From Pseudomonas cedrina subsp. fulgida (GTDB lineage: Bacteria > Pseudomonadota > Gammaproteobacteria > Pseudomonadales > Pseudomonadaceae): a DNA stretch of 33,860 nucleotides. Both the position numbers and the translations under genes were made by a program. The notes beneath the pieces were generated by a model, which saw only the letters and a list, made by a program, of their open reading frames with translations, ran no database searches and was not told the origin of the DNA. Shown here piece by piece: positions 10,116-18,249 of this stretch (positions are counted from its first letter, which is position 1; every line of letters begins with the position of its first letter). Where the stretch lies: assembly GCA_016937595.1 (NCBI GenBank), contig JAFHKH010000224.1, forward strand, positions 1-33,860. The letters are read 5' to 3'.

Positions 10116-10153
10116 CGCACTTTATTGAGGATCAACATGAGCCGGACAACGGT

Positions 10154-10181
10154 TTGCACGACCGGCCGCAGCAGCCATAAT
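10154..10181 (+). promoter_or_regulatory. sigma-70 promoter for the kinase-like gene at 10220
   Basis: -35 TTGCAC (10154-10159) and -10 CATAAT (10176-10181) are 16 bp apart, on the plus strand within the divergent gap with mrcB. The predicted start is near 10188, about 30 nt before the coding region. Confidence 0.55.
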
Positions 10182-10219
10182 GCCCGCCATGTTTTCCCCC
10201 AGACTCTGAAGGATCGCCC

Positions 10220-11773
10220 GTGAGCCAGTCCCTGATCGCTGCCCTGCAAAATCCGGCTATATACCCGCACCCGGTTGAAGCGTTCCAAGTCATCGAAACC
10301 CATATTTCCTGGGTCGTACTGACGGGCCCGTATGCTTATAAATTGAAGAAACCGATGAACTTCGGCTTTCTGGATTTCACCGACCTGGAAAAGCGCGGCC
10401 ACTTCTGCCATGAAGAATTGCGCCTCAACCAGCGCCTGACGCAAGATTTGTATCTCGACGTGTTGCCGATCACCGGCACCGCCGAAGCGCCGCAACTGGG
10501 GGGTGAAGGTCCGGTGATCGAATACGCGCTCAAAATGCGCCAGTTCCCACAGAGCCAATTGCTCAGCACCTTGCAGGCCAACGGCGAGCTGACCAGCGCG
10601 CACATTGACGAGATGGCCAGGCAGATCGCGCACTTTCACCTCACCGCGCCAAAAGTCCCGCAGGCACACCCGGCCGGCACACCGGACGAAGTGATGGCAC
10701 CGGTTCGCCAGAATTTCGAGCAGATCCGCCCCTTCCTCAATGACAAGGCAGACCTGGTTCAGTTGGAGGCCTTGCAAGCCTGGGCCGAAAGCAGCTTCGA
10801 ACGCCTCAAGCCTCTGTTGGCCCAGCGCAAGGTGGAGGGTTTTACCCGCGAATGCCACGGTGATATTCACTTGGGCAACGCCACCTTGATCGATGGCCAC
10901 GTGGTGATCTTCGACTGCATCGAGTTCAACGAGCCTTTCCGCTTTACCGACGTGTACGCCGATACCGCCTTCCTGGCGATGGACCTCGAGGACCGCAGCC
11001 TCAAGTCACTGGCGCGGCGTTTTATCAGCCAGTACCTGGAGCTGACCGGCGACTTTCAAGGCCTGGAAGTGCTGAACTTCTATAAAGCCTATCGCGCCCT
11101 GGTGCGTGCCAAGGTCGCGTTGTTCAGCATGCCGAGCGAGCAGCCCGGTACAACGCGCCACTACCCTGCGCCAGTACCGCAACTACGCCAACCTGGCGGA
11201 AAGCTACAGCACCATTCCGTCGCGCTTCATGGCGATTACCCACGGTGTTTCGGCCGTGGCAAAAGCCACGTGGCGATGCGCCTGGTAGAGGCACTGGGCG
11301 CCGTGCGACTGCGCTCGGACGTCGAGCGCAAGCGCCTGTTCGGCGAGCAACAGGTTGAAAACACGCCGCAGGCCGGTATTTATGCGGCCGACGCGAGCGT
11401 GGCAACTTACACGCGCTTGAATGAAATCGCCGCGACCGTGCTGCGCGCCGGTTATCCGGTGGTGCTGGATGCGACCTTCTTGAAGCGCGAGCAACGTGAT
11501 GCAGCGGCGAAGGTTGCCGAAGCGACCGGCGCGCCCTTCCTGATCCTGGATTGCAATGCGCCCCAAGCGGTAATCGCCAGTTGGTTGGAACAACGTCAGG
11601 CGGACAAAAACGACCCTTCCGACGCAACACTGTCCGTGATCGAAGAACAGCAGGCCCATCGCGAGCCACTGAGCGCCGAGGAACAGTTGCTCAGCAAGCG
11701 TGTCGAAACCAATGAAAGCGGCACCCTTGATGCACTGGTGGCGCATATTCGTCAGCGCCTGCCAGGCCTGTAA
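10220..11773 (+). CDS. Two-domain protein: aminoglycoside-phosphotransferase-like kinase fused to a P-loop kinase (middle scrambled by compensating frameshifts)
   Basis: The N-terminal part (about 1-300) resembles the APH/choline kinase fold, with the catalytic-loop motif CHGDIHLGN and the DFG-like VIFDCIEFN. The C-terminal part (about 345-517) is an AAA/zeta-toxin-like P-loop kinase with SDVERKRL and VVLDATFL. The substrate is unknown; despite the name, this widespread chromosomal family is not established as antibiotic resistance. The frame is open, but residues about 308-347 are in the wrong frame. The adjacent frame reads SPVQRATTLRQYRNYANLAE and then GVSAV, so restored sequence would give a Walker A motif GVSAVGKS. 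The likely cause is loss of two bases near 11141 and one G near 11259. It starts at a GTG preceded by AAGGA. Confidence 0.8.
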   Translation: MSQSLIAALQNPAIYPHPVEAFQVIETHISWVVLTGPYAYKLKKPMNFGFLDFTDLEKRGHFCHEELRLNQRLTQDLYLDVLPITGTAEAPQLGGEGPVIEYALKMRQFPQSQLLSTLQANGELTSAHIDEMARQIAHFHLTAPKVPQAHPAGTPDEVMAPVRQNFEQIRPFLNDKADLVQLEALQAWAESSFERLKPLLAQRKVEGFTRECHGDIHLGNATLIDGHVVIFDCIEFNEPFRFTDVYADTAFLAMDLEDRSLKSLARRFISQYLELTGDFQGLEVLNFYKAYRALVRAKVALFSMPSEQPGTTRHYPAPVPQLRQPGGKLQHHSVALHGDYPRCFGRGKSHVAMRLVEALGAVRLRSDVERKRLFGEQQVENTPQAGIYAADASVATYTRLNEIAATVLRAGYPVVLDATFLKREQRDAAAKVAEATGAPFLILDCNAPQAVIASWLEQRQADKNDPSDATLSVIEEQQAHREPLSAEEQLLSKRVETNESGTLDALVAHIRQRLPGL

Positions 11774-11782
11774 GAAAAATTT

Positions 11783-11817
11783 CTTGATCGTGTCGTCTAC
11801 TAAGGCGCACGATCAAG
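11783..11817. repeat. 10-bp inverted repeat between kinase and pentapeptide genes
   Basis: CTTGATCGTG (11783-11792) and CACGATCAAG (11808-11817) are perfect inverted copies 15 bases apart. They start 10 bp past the kinase stop and end 13 bp before a TATAAT box. No T tract follows, so it could be a weak terminator or an operator for the downstream gene. Confidence 0.6.
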
Positions 11818-11829
11818 CGATAGTGGCAC

Positions 11830-11835
11830 TATAAT
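11830..11835 (+). promoter_or_regulatory. -10 box for the pentapeptide-repeat gene
   Basis: This is a perfect TATAAT with no recognisable -35 at 16-18 bp. Transcription would start near 11842, coinciding with an upstream ATG at 11842. That favours the ATG at 11866 as the real translation start. Confidence 0.45.
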
Positions 11836-11865
11836 GGCGCCATGAATCCAACAGGAGTCGCCGTC

Positions 11866-12210
11866 ATGAGTCAGCCCAAACTTCTCGATTCTCCCCTCTA
11901 TTCGCTCCTGCATAACGATGATATCCGGGGCTTCAACCAGGAACGCCCAGACAACGGCGTCATCGACATGCGCGGTGGCGACTTCCGTGGGTTGGACTTG
12001 CGTGAGCTGAACGCTGCGGGCGTGGATTTCACCGACGCTTATTTCCGCTCCGCCGATTTGCGCGGCCTGGACCTTCGCGATTGTCCGCTGGAAGGCGCAA
12101 GCCTGGCCCACGCGCAAATTTCCGGCACCTATTTCCCCCCCGAACTGAGTGCTGACGAGATCCTCATGTCGGTCAATTTCGGCACCCGCTTACGCTACCG
12201 CACTCGCTAA
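11866..12210 (+). CDS. Small pentapeptide-repeat protein
   Basis: This is a 114-residue cytosolic protein. Its centre (about residues 30-85) has A(D/N)LxG-like five-residue repeats, such as GGDFRGLDLRELNAAGVDF and then SADLRGLDLRD, which would form a short right-handed quadrilateral beta helix. The family includes DNA-mimicking gyrase-binding proteins, but this one is short and conserved in Pseudomonas, and no function can be assigned. I chose the ATG at 11866 because AGGAG lies 8 bases before it; the in-frame ATG at 11842 lacks a ribosome site and would sit at the transcription start. Confidence 0.82.
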   Translation: MSQPKLLDSPLYSLLHNDDIRGFNQERPDNGVIDMRGGDFRGLDLRELNAAGVDFTDAYFRSADLRGLDLRDCPLEGASLAHAQISGTYFPPELSADEILMSVNFGTRLRYRTR

Positions 12211-12225
12211 ACCCGCGCTTTTTCG

Positions 12226-12251
12226 CCCCGCCTTGCGCCAGCTTGGCGGGG
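12226..12251 (+). terminator. hairpin after the pentapeptide-repeat gene
   Basis: A 7-bp stem, CCCCGCC (12226-12232) with GGCGGGG (12245-12251), has a 12-base loop and is followed by ATTCTTAT. It lies 16 bp past the stop. The T tract is weak, so confidence is moderate. Confidence 0.5.
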
Positions 12252-12377
12252 ATTCTTATCAGTCTTTAGGCCGTTTCCGACTAAAGAACTGCGGTTTTCC
12301 TACTGAGCGCTACACTCCTTTCAGGCTTGCATGGCCACGATACCCACCGAACCATTCGGCCATCGCAAGGAGGCTTG

Positions 12378-12650
12378 ATGAACGATGAGCTGCAACACCT
12401 GAAAAACCTCGGCAAGACGTCGGCACAGTGGCTGCATGCGGTGGGCATCCACAGTGCGTCAGACTTGCGCCGCCTGGGCGCTGTTGATGCGTACCGCGCC
12501 GTGCGTACGCGCGGGTTCCGTGCCTCGAAAGTATTGCTGTATGCAATTGAGGGCGCGTTGATGGATGTGCATTGGAATGACATCCCGGCCGAGCGCAAGG
12601 AAGCGTTGAATCGTCAATTGGAGGCTTTGTCGCCTCGCCAGAAAAATTGA
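12378..12650 (+). CDS. TfoX C-terminal domain protein
   Basis: This 90-residue protein consists only of the TfoX/Sxy C-terminal helix-hairpin-helix-like domain (LKNLGKTSAQWLHAVGI, then LRRLGAVDAYRAVRTRG). Full TfoX regulates competence in other gamma-proteobacteria, but the N-terminal domain is absent here, and no regulatory role is known for such single-domain Pseudomonas proteins. The start is fixed by a strong AAGGAGG 6 bases before the ATG at 12378; an in-frame start at 12327 is unlikely. It sits just upstream of the PrrF small RNA. Confidence 0.85.
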   Translation: MNDELQHLKNLGKTSAQWLHAVGIHSASDLRRLGAVDAYRAVRTRGFRASKVLLYAIEGALMDVHWNDIPAERKEALNRQLEALSPRQKN

Positions 12651-12720
12651 TCGCTGCCCAGTATCTATAGGCCTTCCGAACAGGTGTTTGAGAAAACGCG
12701 CAGAACAGGCAAAACAAAGG

Positions 12721-12748
12721 TTGACTCTCAAATGAGAATCGTTATGAT
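12721..12748 (+). promoter_or_regulatory. Promoter of the PrrF small RNA
   Basis: -35 TTGACT (12721-12726) and -10 TATGAT (12743-12748) are separated by 16 bp. The start is predicted at about 12755, where the RNA begins AACTGATCGCGAG, matching the known 5' end of PrrF. Confidence 0.85.
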
Positions 12749-12752
12749 TATC
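12734..12752 (+). promoter_or_regulatory. Fur box over the prrF promoter
   Basis: GAGAATCGTTATGATTATC matches the 19-bp Fur consensus at 14 positions by my count. It covers the spacer and -10 box, so iron-loaded Fur would block transcription. Confidence 0.85.
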
Positions 12753-12754
12753 AC

Positions 12755-12867
12755 AACTGATCGCGAGATCAGCCGATAACTGAAAGACCATTGGTTCGGA
12801 CTCTCAGATTATCTCCTCATCAGGCTAATCACGGTTATTTGACCCGGCTCTTGCCGGGTCTTTTTTT
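12755..12867 (+). ncRNA. prrF: PrrF iron-responsive small regulatory RNA
   Basis: This small RNA of about 113 nt is made under iron starvation. In P. aeruginosa PrrF RNAs pair with and repress mRNAs for iron-rich proteins such as superoxide dismutase SodB and TCA-cycle enzymes, with Hfq. The conserved core is present: the segment from GACCATTGGTTCGGACTCTC, then CAGATTATCTCCTCATCAGG, is nearly identical to what I recall of P. aeruginosa PrrF. It begins just after a Fur-overlapped promoter and ends in a strong terminator. Only one copy is here, whereas P. aeruginosa has prrF1 and prrF2 in tandem at this place; other Pseudomonas keep the second copy elsewhere. Confidence 0.93.
12841..12867 (+). 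terminator. Terminator of PrrF
   Basis: GACCCGGC (12841-12848) pairs with GCCGGGTC (12853-12860) around a TCTT loop and is followed by seven T. This is a textbook rho-independent terminator. Confidence 0.95.
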
Positions 12868-12898
12868 ACCTATAGAAAGCTGCCTGCAAAAGCTGACC

Positions 12899-13666
12899 TC
12901 AACGCGCGATGATCAGCGGATGCCCACGCTCCGGGTGCGGCTGCACCAACACATCCAGGCCGAACACGGCTTTGAGCGGCTCAGGCTGCATCACCTGCGC
13001 GGGCGTATCCACGGCATGGGGGCGGCCGGCCACCAGCAACAGAATGCGATCACAATATCGCGCCGCCAGATTCAGGTCGTGAAGGACCACCAATACCGCA
13101 GCCCCCCGCTTGGCAAAGCTGCGAATGGCTTGCAAGGTGGTGTGTTGGTGCAAGGGATCCAACATCGACGTCGGCTCATCCAACAACAACGTCTGCCCCG
13201 CCTCGCCCGGCCATAACTGCGCCAACACCCGCGCCAGGTGCACCCGTTGCCGCTCCCCACCCGACAGGGCCAAGTAGCTGCGACCGCTCAAATGGCCGAT
13301 ATCGGCAGCTTGCAAGGCCGCCTCAATAATGTCGTCATCGCGCAAGCGCCCTGTCTGGTGCGGCAAGCGGCCCATGCCCACAACCTCTTCGACACGGAAG
13401 GCGAAGTCCAACGTCGAGGCCTGTGGCAATACCGCCAGGCGCTGTGCGCGCTGCGCGCCACGCCACTCGGTCAATGGGCGTTGATCCAACAACACCTTGC
13501 CCTGGGCGGGATGCAGCTCACCGCACAGCGCACCGAGCAACGTACTTTTGCCGGCGCCATTGGGGCCCAGCACTCCCAGAACCTCACCGGGCAACAGATC
13601 GAGCGTGACATCCGCCAACACTGTTTTGCGGCCTCGCCGGATCTGCAGGTCTTCCACACGCAGCAT
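12899..13666 (-). CDS. hmuV: HmuV/PhuV, haem ABC transporter ATPase
   Basis: This 255-residue cytosolic ATPase powers haem import across the inner membrane. The Walker A motif is GPNGAGKS (34-41), the ABC signature is [18 protein letters not shown] and the Walker B is LLLDEPTS. The ATG shares one base with the hmuU stop (TGATG), so it is coupled to the permease gene. In P. aeruginosa the equivalent phuV lies next to prrF, and the same holds here. The operon has no outer-membrane haem receptor or PhuS-like haem chaperone in this window. Confidence 0.93.
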   Translation of the reverse strand: MLRVEDLQIRRGRKTVLADVTLDLLPGEVLGVLGPNGAGKSTLLGALCGELHPAQGKVLLDQRPLTEWRGAQRAQRLAVLPQASTLDFAFRVEEVVGMGRLPHQTGRLRDDDIIEAALQAADIGHLSGRSYLALSGGERQRVHLARVLAQLWPGEAGQTLLLDEPTSMLDPLHQHTTLQAIRSFAKRGAAVLVVLHDLNLAARYCDRILLLVAGRPHAVDTPAQVMQPEPLKAVFGLDVLVQPHPERGHPLIIAR

Positions 13667-14703
13667 CAGGCACGCCCCCGCAACAACAGGAATAGAAAAA
13701 ACGGTGCGCCGATAAACGCAGTGACAATACCGATGGGCAATTCAGCCGGTGCCAATGCCAGGCGCGCAACCAGATCGGCAGACAGCAGCAGGCTCGCACC
13801 CGCCAATAACGACGCCGGCAACAGGACCCGATGATCCGGCCCCGCCAGCAATCGCACCAGATGCGGCACCACCAGCCCCACGAACCCGATCATGCCCGCT
13901 GCGGCCACTGCAGCCCCTACGCCCAGGGCGGTACAGAACACCAACTCGCGCTTGAGCCTTTCTACATCAATACCAAGGTGACCGGCCTCGGACTCACCGA
14001 GCAGCAATGCATTCAACGCCCTGGCCCGGCGCGGCAACCACAGCGCCACCCCGGTGCTCACCAGCAGCAACGGCCACAAGCGCGAATAGCTGGCGCCGTT
14101 GAGGCTGCCCAGGTTCCAAAACGCGAGGGTGCGCAAGGTGGCGTCGTCGGCCAGGTAGGTAAACAGGCCCACCGCCGAACCGGCGAGGGCCGTAAGAGCA
14201 ATGCCGGCGAGCAGCATGGTCGCGACGTTGGTCTGGCCGTTGCGCCGCCCCAGGCGATAAACCAGCGCTGTCACGCCCAAGCCGCCGAGGAATGCACACA
14301 ACGACAACAGATAAGGCCCGAACGCCTGCGGCAAACCACCGAAAAACGCCCCCCCGACAATCGCCACCGCCGCGCCCAGCGCGGCACCACTGGAAACCCC
14401 CACCAACCCCGGATCAGCCAGTGGGTTGCGAAACAGCCCCTGCATCGCCACGCCCGACAAGGCCAATACGCCGCCGACCGCCAAGCCCAGCAAGGTACGC
14501 GGCAAACGGATCTGCCCCAGGATCAGTTCAGCCTGCTCCAACCCCTGGGCCTTGATCGGCAGCCCCATCAAACGCAACGCGGCCTTGAGCGTATCCAACA
14601 ACGGCAGGCTGACCGGCCCCAGCGCCAGGGATAACCAGATGGCCAGCAAGCACAGCAGTGCCAACCCAATAAACAACGTCTTGGGTTTAACCAGTGTCGT
14701 CAT
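13666..14703 (-). CDS. hmuU: HmuU/PhuU, haem ABC transporter permease
   Basis: This 345-residue inner-membrane permease belongs to the FecCD/BtuC family, with about ten membrane segments. [19 protein letters not shown] and the [20 protein letters not shown] region are hallmarks of the family. It forms the channel for haem delivered by HmuT. The ATG overlaps the hmuT stop by 4 bases (ATGA), and its stop overlaps the hmuV start. Confidence 0.94.
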   Translation of the reverse strand: MTTLVKPKTLFIGLALLCLLAIWLSLALGPVSLPLLDTLKAALRLMGLPIKAQGLEQAELILGQIRLPRTLLGLAVGGVLALSGVAMQGLFRNPLADPGLVGVSSGAALGAAVAIVGGAFFGGLPQAFGPYLLSLCAFLGGLGVTALVYRLGRRNGQTNVATMLLAGIALTALAGSAVGLFTYLADDATLRTLAFWNLGSLNGASYSRLWPLLLVSTGVALWLPRRARALNALLLGESEAGHLGIDVERLKRELVFCTALGVGAAVAAAGMIGFVGLVVPHLVRLLAGPDHRVLLPASLLAGASLLLSADLVARLALAPAELPIGIVTAFIGAPFFLFLLLRGRA

Positions 14704-15578
14704 GGGGCAGGCTTAGGCTGGGCCGGATAAAAACCGGCAGACAGTTCCACCAGGCTTTGCGGCAGACGCGGCCCAAGCCCGCCGACCAGCAAGGTGGGGT
14801 CCACCTCGAACACCCGCCCATTACGAGCCGCCAGCGTCGAAGCCAGGATCGGATTTTCCTTGAACAGTGCCGCACGCGCCGCTTCACCGGTCAGGGCGCG
14901 ATCGGCAAACACCAGTACATCCGGGCTCAACCCCGCCAACGACTCCATGGAAAACGGCTTGTAACCACTATGGGTCGCCAGATTGCGCCCGCCGGCCTGT
15001 TGCAGCATCCAGTCCGCCGCCGTGTCTTTACCCGCGATCAGCGGCTTGCCGCCCGCGTGGCCAAGCAATAGCAATACGCCAGGCGCCTTTTGAGTGGATT
15101 GGGCCTTGGCCACCCAACGCTTCTGCTGCTCCAGTGCCTGTTCATACCCGGCAAACAGTTCGTTGGCCTTGGCGCCATTGCCCAGCAGCTTGCCCAAGTG
15201 CTGAAGGTTGTCTTTCAACGTGGCCAGGTCCGGCTGCGCCGAGAACATCTCTACCTGCACACCCGCGTTGCGAATCTGCGCCAACACCGGCGGCGGGCCC
15301 ATTTCTTCTGTACCTACCAACACTTGCGGACGCAAACTCAGAATGCCTTCGGCCGATAATTGCCGCTGGTAACCGATACTCGGCAGCGCCTTGAGGGACT
15401 CGGGATGCTGGCTGGTGGTGTCCACCCCCACCAATTTCGACTCGCCGCCCATGGCCGTTACCCATTCCGACAGCGCCCCACCGGCACTGACCCAGCGTTG
15501 CGGCAGTTCCGAGGCCTGGGCCCCAAGGTTGACCAGCAGTCCGACAACAAGCGCGATAGCGCTGGTACTCAGGCGCAT
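14700..15578 (-). CDS. hmuT: HmuT/PhuT, periplasmic haem-binding protein
   Basis: This 292-residue periplasmic binding protein has a Sec signal peptide (about residues 1-22, ending AQA) and the two-lobed BtuF-like fold, including LVGVDTTSQHPESLKALPSI and SAEGILSLRPQVLVG. It captures haem and passes it to HmuUV. It is first in the hmuTUV operon, behind a promoter overlapped by a Fur-like site, so it should be induced by iron limitation together with prrF. Confidence 0.92.
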   Translation of the reverse strand: MRLSTSAIALVVGLLVNLGAQASELPQRWVSAGGALSEWVTAMGGESKLVGVDTTSQHPESLKALPSIGYQRQLSAEGILSLRPQVLVGTEEMGPPPVLAQIRNAGVQVEMFSAQPDLATLKDNLQHLGKLLGNGAKANELFAGYEQALEQQKRWVAKAQSTQKAPGVLLLLGHAGGKPLIAGKDTAADWMLQQAGGRNLATHSGYKPFSMESLAGLSPDVLVFADRALTGEAARAALFKENPILASTLAARNGRVFEVDPTLLVGGLGPRLPQSLVELSAGFYPAQPKPAP

Positions 15579-15688
15579 AACAGGGTTTCCTTCAAGGGCA
15601 GTGCTACTCAGGCGCTCGTCGATGTGACAGATACACCCTGCCCGGCATCGTAGTGAGCACCCGGTCAGCTAACGGGCGAAGCCGGCAT

Positions 15689-15716
15689 TTGATAATTGTT
15701 TGCATTTGAACGTCAA
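15689..15716 (-). promoter_or_regulatory. Promoter of hmuTUV with overlapping Fur-like box
   Basis: The minus strand has -35 TTGACG (15711-15716), a 16-bp spacer and -10 TATCAA (15689-15694). A Fur-like 19-mer at 15691-15709 (12 of 19 consensus bases, including ATTATC) overlaps the spacer and -10 box. Fur control is inferred from this and from the haem-uptake function. Confidence 0.6.
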
Positions 15717-15733
15717 GGCACTTAAGGATTGAA

Positions 15734-16051
15734 ATGAAGTTTCTCTGCCCCTCCGACACGCTCGCGCCCGACAGCAGCCTCGGTTTTGACATCGACGGCT
15801 GCAAGCTGCTGGCGGTGCGCCGGGACGGCATTGTCTACTTCTATATCAACCGCTGCCCCCATCGCGGCATTCCGCTGGATTGGCAGCCCGGCCAGTTTCT
15901 CGATGCCAGTGCCAGCCTGATCCAATGCGCCACTCACGGCGCGCTGTTCCTGATCGAGAGTGGCGAATGCATCGCCGGGCCTTGCGCAGGGCAAAGCCTT
16001 ACCGCCCTGCCCGGCCGCGAAGACGTCCAGGGATTATGGGTGGAACTCTAG
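15734..16051 (+). CDS. Small Rieske [2Fe-2S] protein
   Basis: This is a 105-residue stand-alone Rieske ferredoxin-like protein. The cluster ligands are Cys41 and His43 ([10 protein letters not shown]) and Cys65 and His68 (CATHGALF). No membrane segment or signal is seen, so it is probably cytosolic. Its electron partner is unknown. AAGGA lies 6 bases before the ATG. It is divergent from hmuT, so the Fur-like site between them could affect both. Its stop and the sfsA stop share the palindrome CTAG in convergent orientation. Confidence 0.85.
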   Translation: MKFLCPSDTLAPDSSLGFDIDGCKLLAVRRDGIVYFYINRCPHRGIPLDWQPGQFLDASASLIQCATHGALFLIESGECIAGPCAGQSLTALPGREDVQGLWVEL

Positions 16052-16758
16052 TCGAGCAACACGTCCAGACGCCGGTCCACGCAGATCTCTTCAGAGGTCA
16101 CCCGCACCCCATAGGCCAACACTTCCACCCCTGCCGCCTTGGCTTCGCGCAGGGCAGCAGCGTAGGCCGCGTCGATCTCCACAGCCGGGCGCACCGCCTC
16201 GATCCCCGAAAGATTGACGCAATACAACTGCACCGCCCGCACGCCGCTGCGCGCCAAGTGGGCCAGCTCGCGCAAGTGCTTGGCGCCGCGCTGGGTGACC
16301 GCATCGGGGAAGGCGGCAACCGAGGTGCCATCAAAGCCTAAGGTCACGCTTTTGACTTCGACAAACGCGGCCCCATGCGGGTAGTCCAGGCGAAAGTCGA
16401 TCCGGCTTTTTTCCTGGCCGTAAGGCACTTCACGTTTCAATGCGGTGAAACCGTTAAGCTCTGTGATCACCCCGGCACGCAACGCCTCTTCCACCAATTG
16501 ATTGGCGCGCGCCGTATTCACACAGGCCAGACGCCCCTGGGGCGTCTCGGCGATTTCCCAGGTGCCGGGCAACTTGCGCTTGGGATCATTGGAACGACTG
16601 AACCAGACCTGCCCGCCTTCGACCATGCAATTGAGCATCGAGCCGGTGTTGGGGCAGTGAATGGTCAGCAACTCGCCGGTAACCGTTTCGATATCGGTGA
16701 GAAACCGTTTGTAGCGGCGGATCAACCGCGCTTCTTCGAGGGGAGGATAAAAATGCAT
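16048..16758 (-). CDS. sfsA: SfsA, DNA/RNA nuclease-like sugar fermentation stimulation protein
   Basis: This is a 236-residue SfsA family protein (E. coli 234). The family has an OB-like N-terminus ([20 protein letters not shown]) and a PD-(D/E)XK nuclease-like core, seen here in SRIDFRLDY and [11 protein letters not shown]. In E. coli it was first linked to maltose metabolism; its cellular role is unclear. I chose the ATG at 16758, which shares one base with the upstream aminotransferase stop (TGATG); a longer frame starting at 16770 would overlap more. The sfsA-dksA-gluQ-pcnB-folK order recalls E. coli, except that sfsA and the aminotransferase here run away from dksA. Confidence 0.93.
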   Translation of the reverse strand: MHFYPPLEEARLIRRYKRFLTDIETVTGELLTIHCPNTGSMLNCMVEGGQVWFSRSNDPKRKLPGTWEIAETPQGRLACVNTARANQLVEEALRAGVITELNGFTALKREVPYGQEKSRIDFRLDYPHGAAFVEVKSVTLGFDGTSVAAFPDAVTQRGAKHLRELAHLARSGVRAVQLYCVNLSGIEAVRPAVEIDAAYAAALREAKAAGVEVLAYGVRVTSEEICVDRRLDVLLD

Positions 16759-17930
16759 CAGCCTTGCCAACTCCGCAGTCCACGGGCGATTCGCTCTACC
16801 GCCTGCTGTAACCGATCAATGTTTTGCGTGTAGGCAAAACGCACATGATGACCGGCTTGATAGCGGCCAAAATCCAGGCCGGGTGTAAAGGCCACGTGTT
16901 CGGTTTCGAGAAAATGTCGGCAGAATGCGAAGGCATCCCCGCCGAACACGCTGATATCCGCGTACAAATAGAACGCACCTTCCGGTTCGACGGCAATCCC
17001 GAAGCCCAGCTCACGCAAGGCCGGCAGCAGGAAATCGCGACGGCGGCCGAATTCGGCGCGGCGCGCCTCCAGAATGCTCAGGGTCTGCGGAGTGAAACAC
17101 GCCAGCGCGGCATGTTGGGCCATGCTGGGTGCGCTGATGTAGAGGTTTTGCGCCAGTTTCTCTAACTCACCCACTGCCGCCGGCGGCGCCACCAGCCAAC
17201 CCAGGCGCCAACCGGTCATGCCGAAATACTTGGAAAAACTATTAAGGACGAACGCATCGTCATCGACTTCAAGCACGCTGGCGGCGTCGGTGCCGTAGGT
17301 GAGGCCATGGTAGATCTCATCCACGACCAGATGGCCATTATGCCGGTTGATTGCGCCCGAAAGCGCGGCCAATTCATCCCGCGTGAGGATCGTACCGGTC
17401 GGGTTGGCCGGAGACGCCACCAGCGCGCCTACGCTGTCCTGATTCCAGTGCCTGGCCACCAGGTCGGCGGTCAACTGATAGCGCACGTCGGGGCCGACCG
17501 GCACCAACTGGGCCGCGCCCTCCACCAGCCGCAGGAAATGGCGATTGCACGGGTAACCGGGGTCCGCGAGCAGCCAATGCTTGCCCGGATCCACCAACAG
17601 GCTGCTGGTCAGTAACAGGGCACCGGAACCACCGGGAGTGATCAGGATGCGCTCGGGGTCCACGTTCAGCCCGTAGCGCTGTTGATAGAAACCACTGATG
17701 GCCTCGCGCAGTTCCGGCAGGCCACGGGCCGCGGTGTAGCGGGTCTTGCCATTGGCCAATGCCGCCTGGCCGGCCTGGATGATCGGCTCGGCGGTGGTGA
17801 AATCCGGCTCGCCGATTTCCAGGTGGATCACATCATGACCAGCGGCTTGCAGCTCATTGGCCCGCGCCAGCAATGCCATGACATGAAAAGGTTCGATGGC
17901 GCGACTGCGCGCACTGTAGGGCTGAGCCAT
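16758..17930 (-). CDS. Class I PLP-dependent aminotransferase
   Basis: This 390-residue fold-type I aminotransferase carries the PLP lysine in [16 protein letters not shown], the ASPANPTG motif with the cofactor-contacting Asn, and [12 protein letters not shown]. The N-terminal [10 protein letters not shown] is typical of the aspartate/alanine/valine-pyruvate group. The true substrate cannot be told from sequence. An AAGGAAGG ribosome site precedes the ATG. It is co-transcribed with sfsA and divergent from dksA. Confidence 0.9.
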   Translation of the reverse strand: MAQPYSARSRAIEPFHVMALLARANELQAAGHDVIHLEIGEPDFTTAEPIIQAGQAALANGKTRYTAARGLPELREAISGFYQQRYGLNVDPERILITPGGSGALLLTSSLLVDPGKHWLLADPGYPCNRHFLRLVEGAAQLVPVGPDVRYQLTADLVARHWNQDSVGALVASPANPTGTILTRDELAALSGAINRHNGHLVVDEIYHGLTYGTDAASVLEVDDDAFVLNSFSKYFGMTGWRLGWLVAPPAAVGELEKLAQNLYISAPSMAQHAALACFTPQTLSILEARRAEFGRRRDFLLPALRELGFGIAVEPEGAFYLYADISVFGGDAFAFCRHFLETEHVAFTPGLDFGRYQAGHHVRFAYTQNIDRLQQAVERIARGLRSWQG

Positions 17931-18249
17931 TAGCCTTCCTTAACGGTGAGGACAAAATCCGGATTCTACCGAACCCCGGCGGTAAAACATGCTCTATTGC
18001 CTGTCCGGCGGCCTCTGCGGTTCGGGCAAGCGCCTGCAAAACGACTAAAATCAACCTTCGAGAGAATACATACCCACTTACGACGGGCTGTCGCAATTTG
18101 CGACACTGGCGCGATGGACCTCGACAACCGGGAGTGGCGCACCCCGAATCTATCTGGTAAGTTCGCCCGCTTGCAGCCGCAGGGCCGGCAGGTGTCGGTG
18201 ACGTTGAAATCCTGCGCAATGGATTAGAAGAGTGAGAGGCGGTCTATTC
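17931..18249. other. Intergenic region between aminotransferase and dksA
   Basis: These 319 bp separate divergent genes. They contain a possible minus-strand -10 (TAGAAT at 17963-17968) for the aminotransferase, a perfect 17-bp palindrome at 18089-18105, and the dksA ribosome site GAGAGG (18233-18238). I see no convincing gene; short frames here have no ribosome site or family resemblance. Confidence 0.6.
18089..18105. promoter_or_regulatory. Perfect palindrome, possible operator
   Basis: TGTCGCAA-T-TTGCGACA is an 8+1+8 perfect inverted repeat, about 150 bp from each flanking start codon. It looks like a dimeric repressor or response-regulator site; I cannot name the protein with confidence. 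Confidence 0.5.

Noticed and set aside
10220-11120. Aminoglycoside resistance from the APH-like domain
   Set aside because: The protein is a chromosomal two-domain family member in a core gene neighbourhood, with no mobile element. The fold alone does not indicate resistance.
12378-12650. Full competence regulator TfoX/Sxy
   Set aside because: Only the C-terminal domain is present and no N-terminal domain is encoded upstream, so a competence role is not supported.
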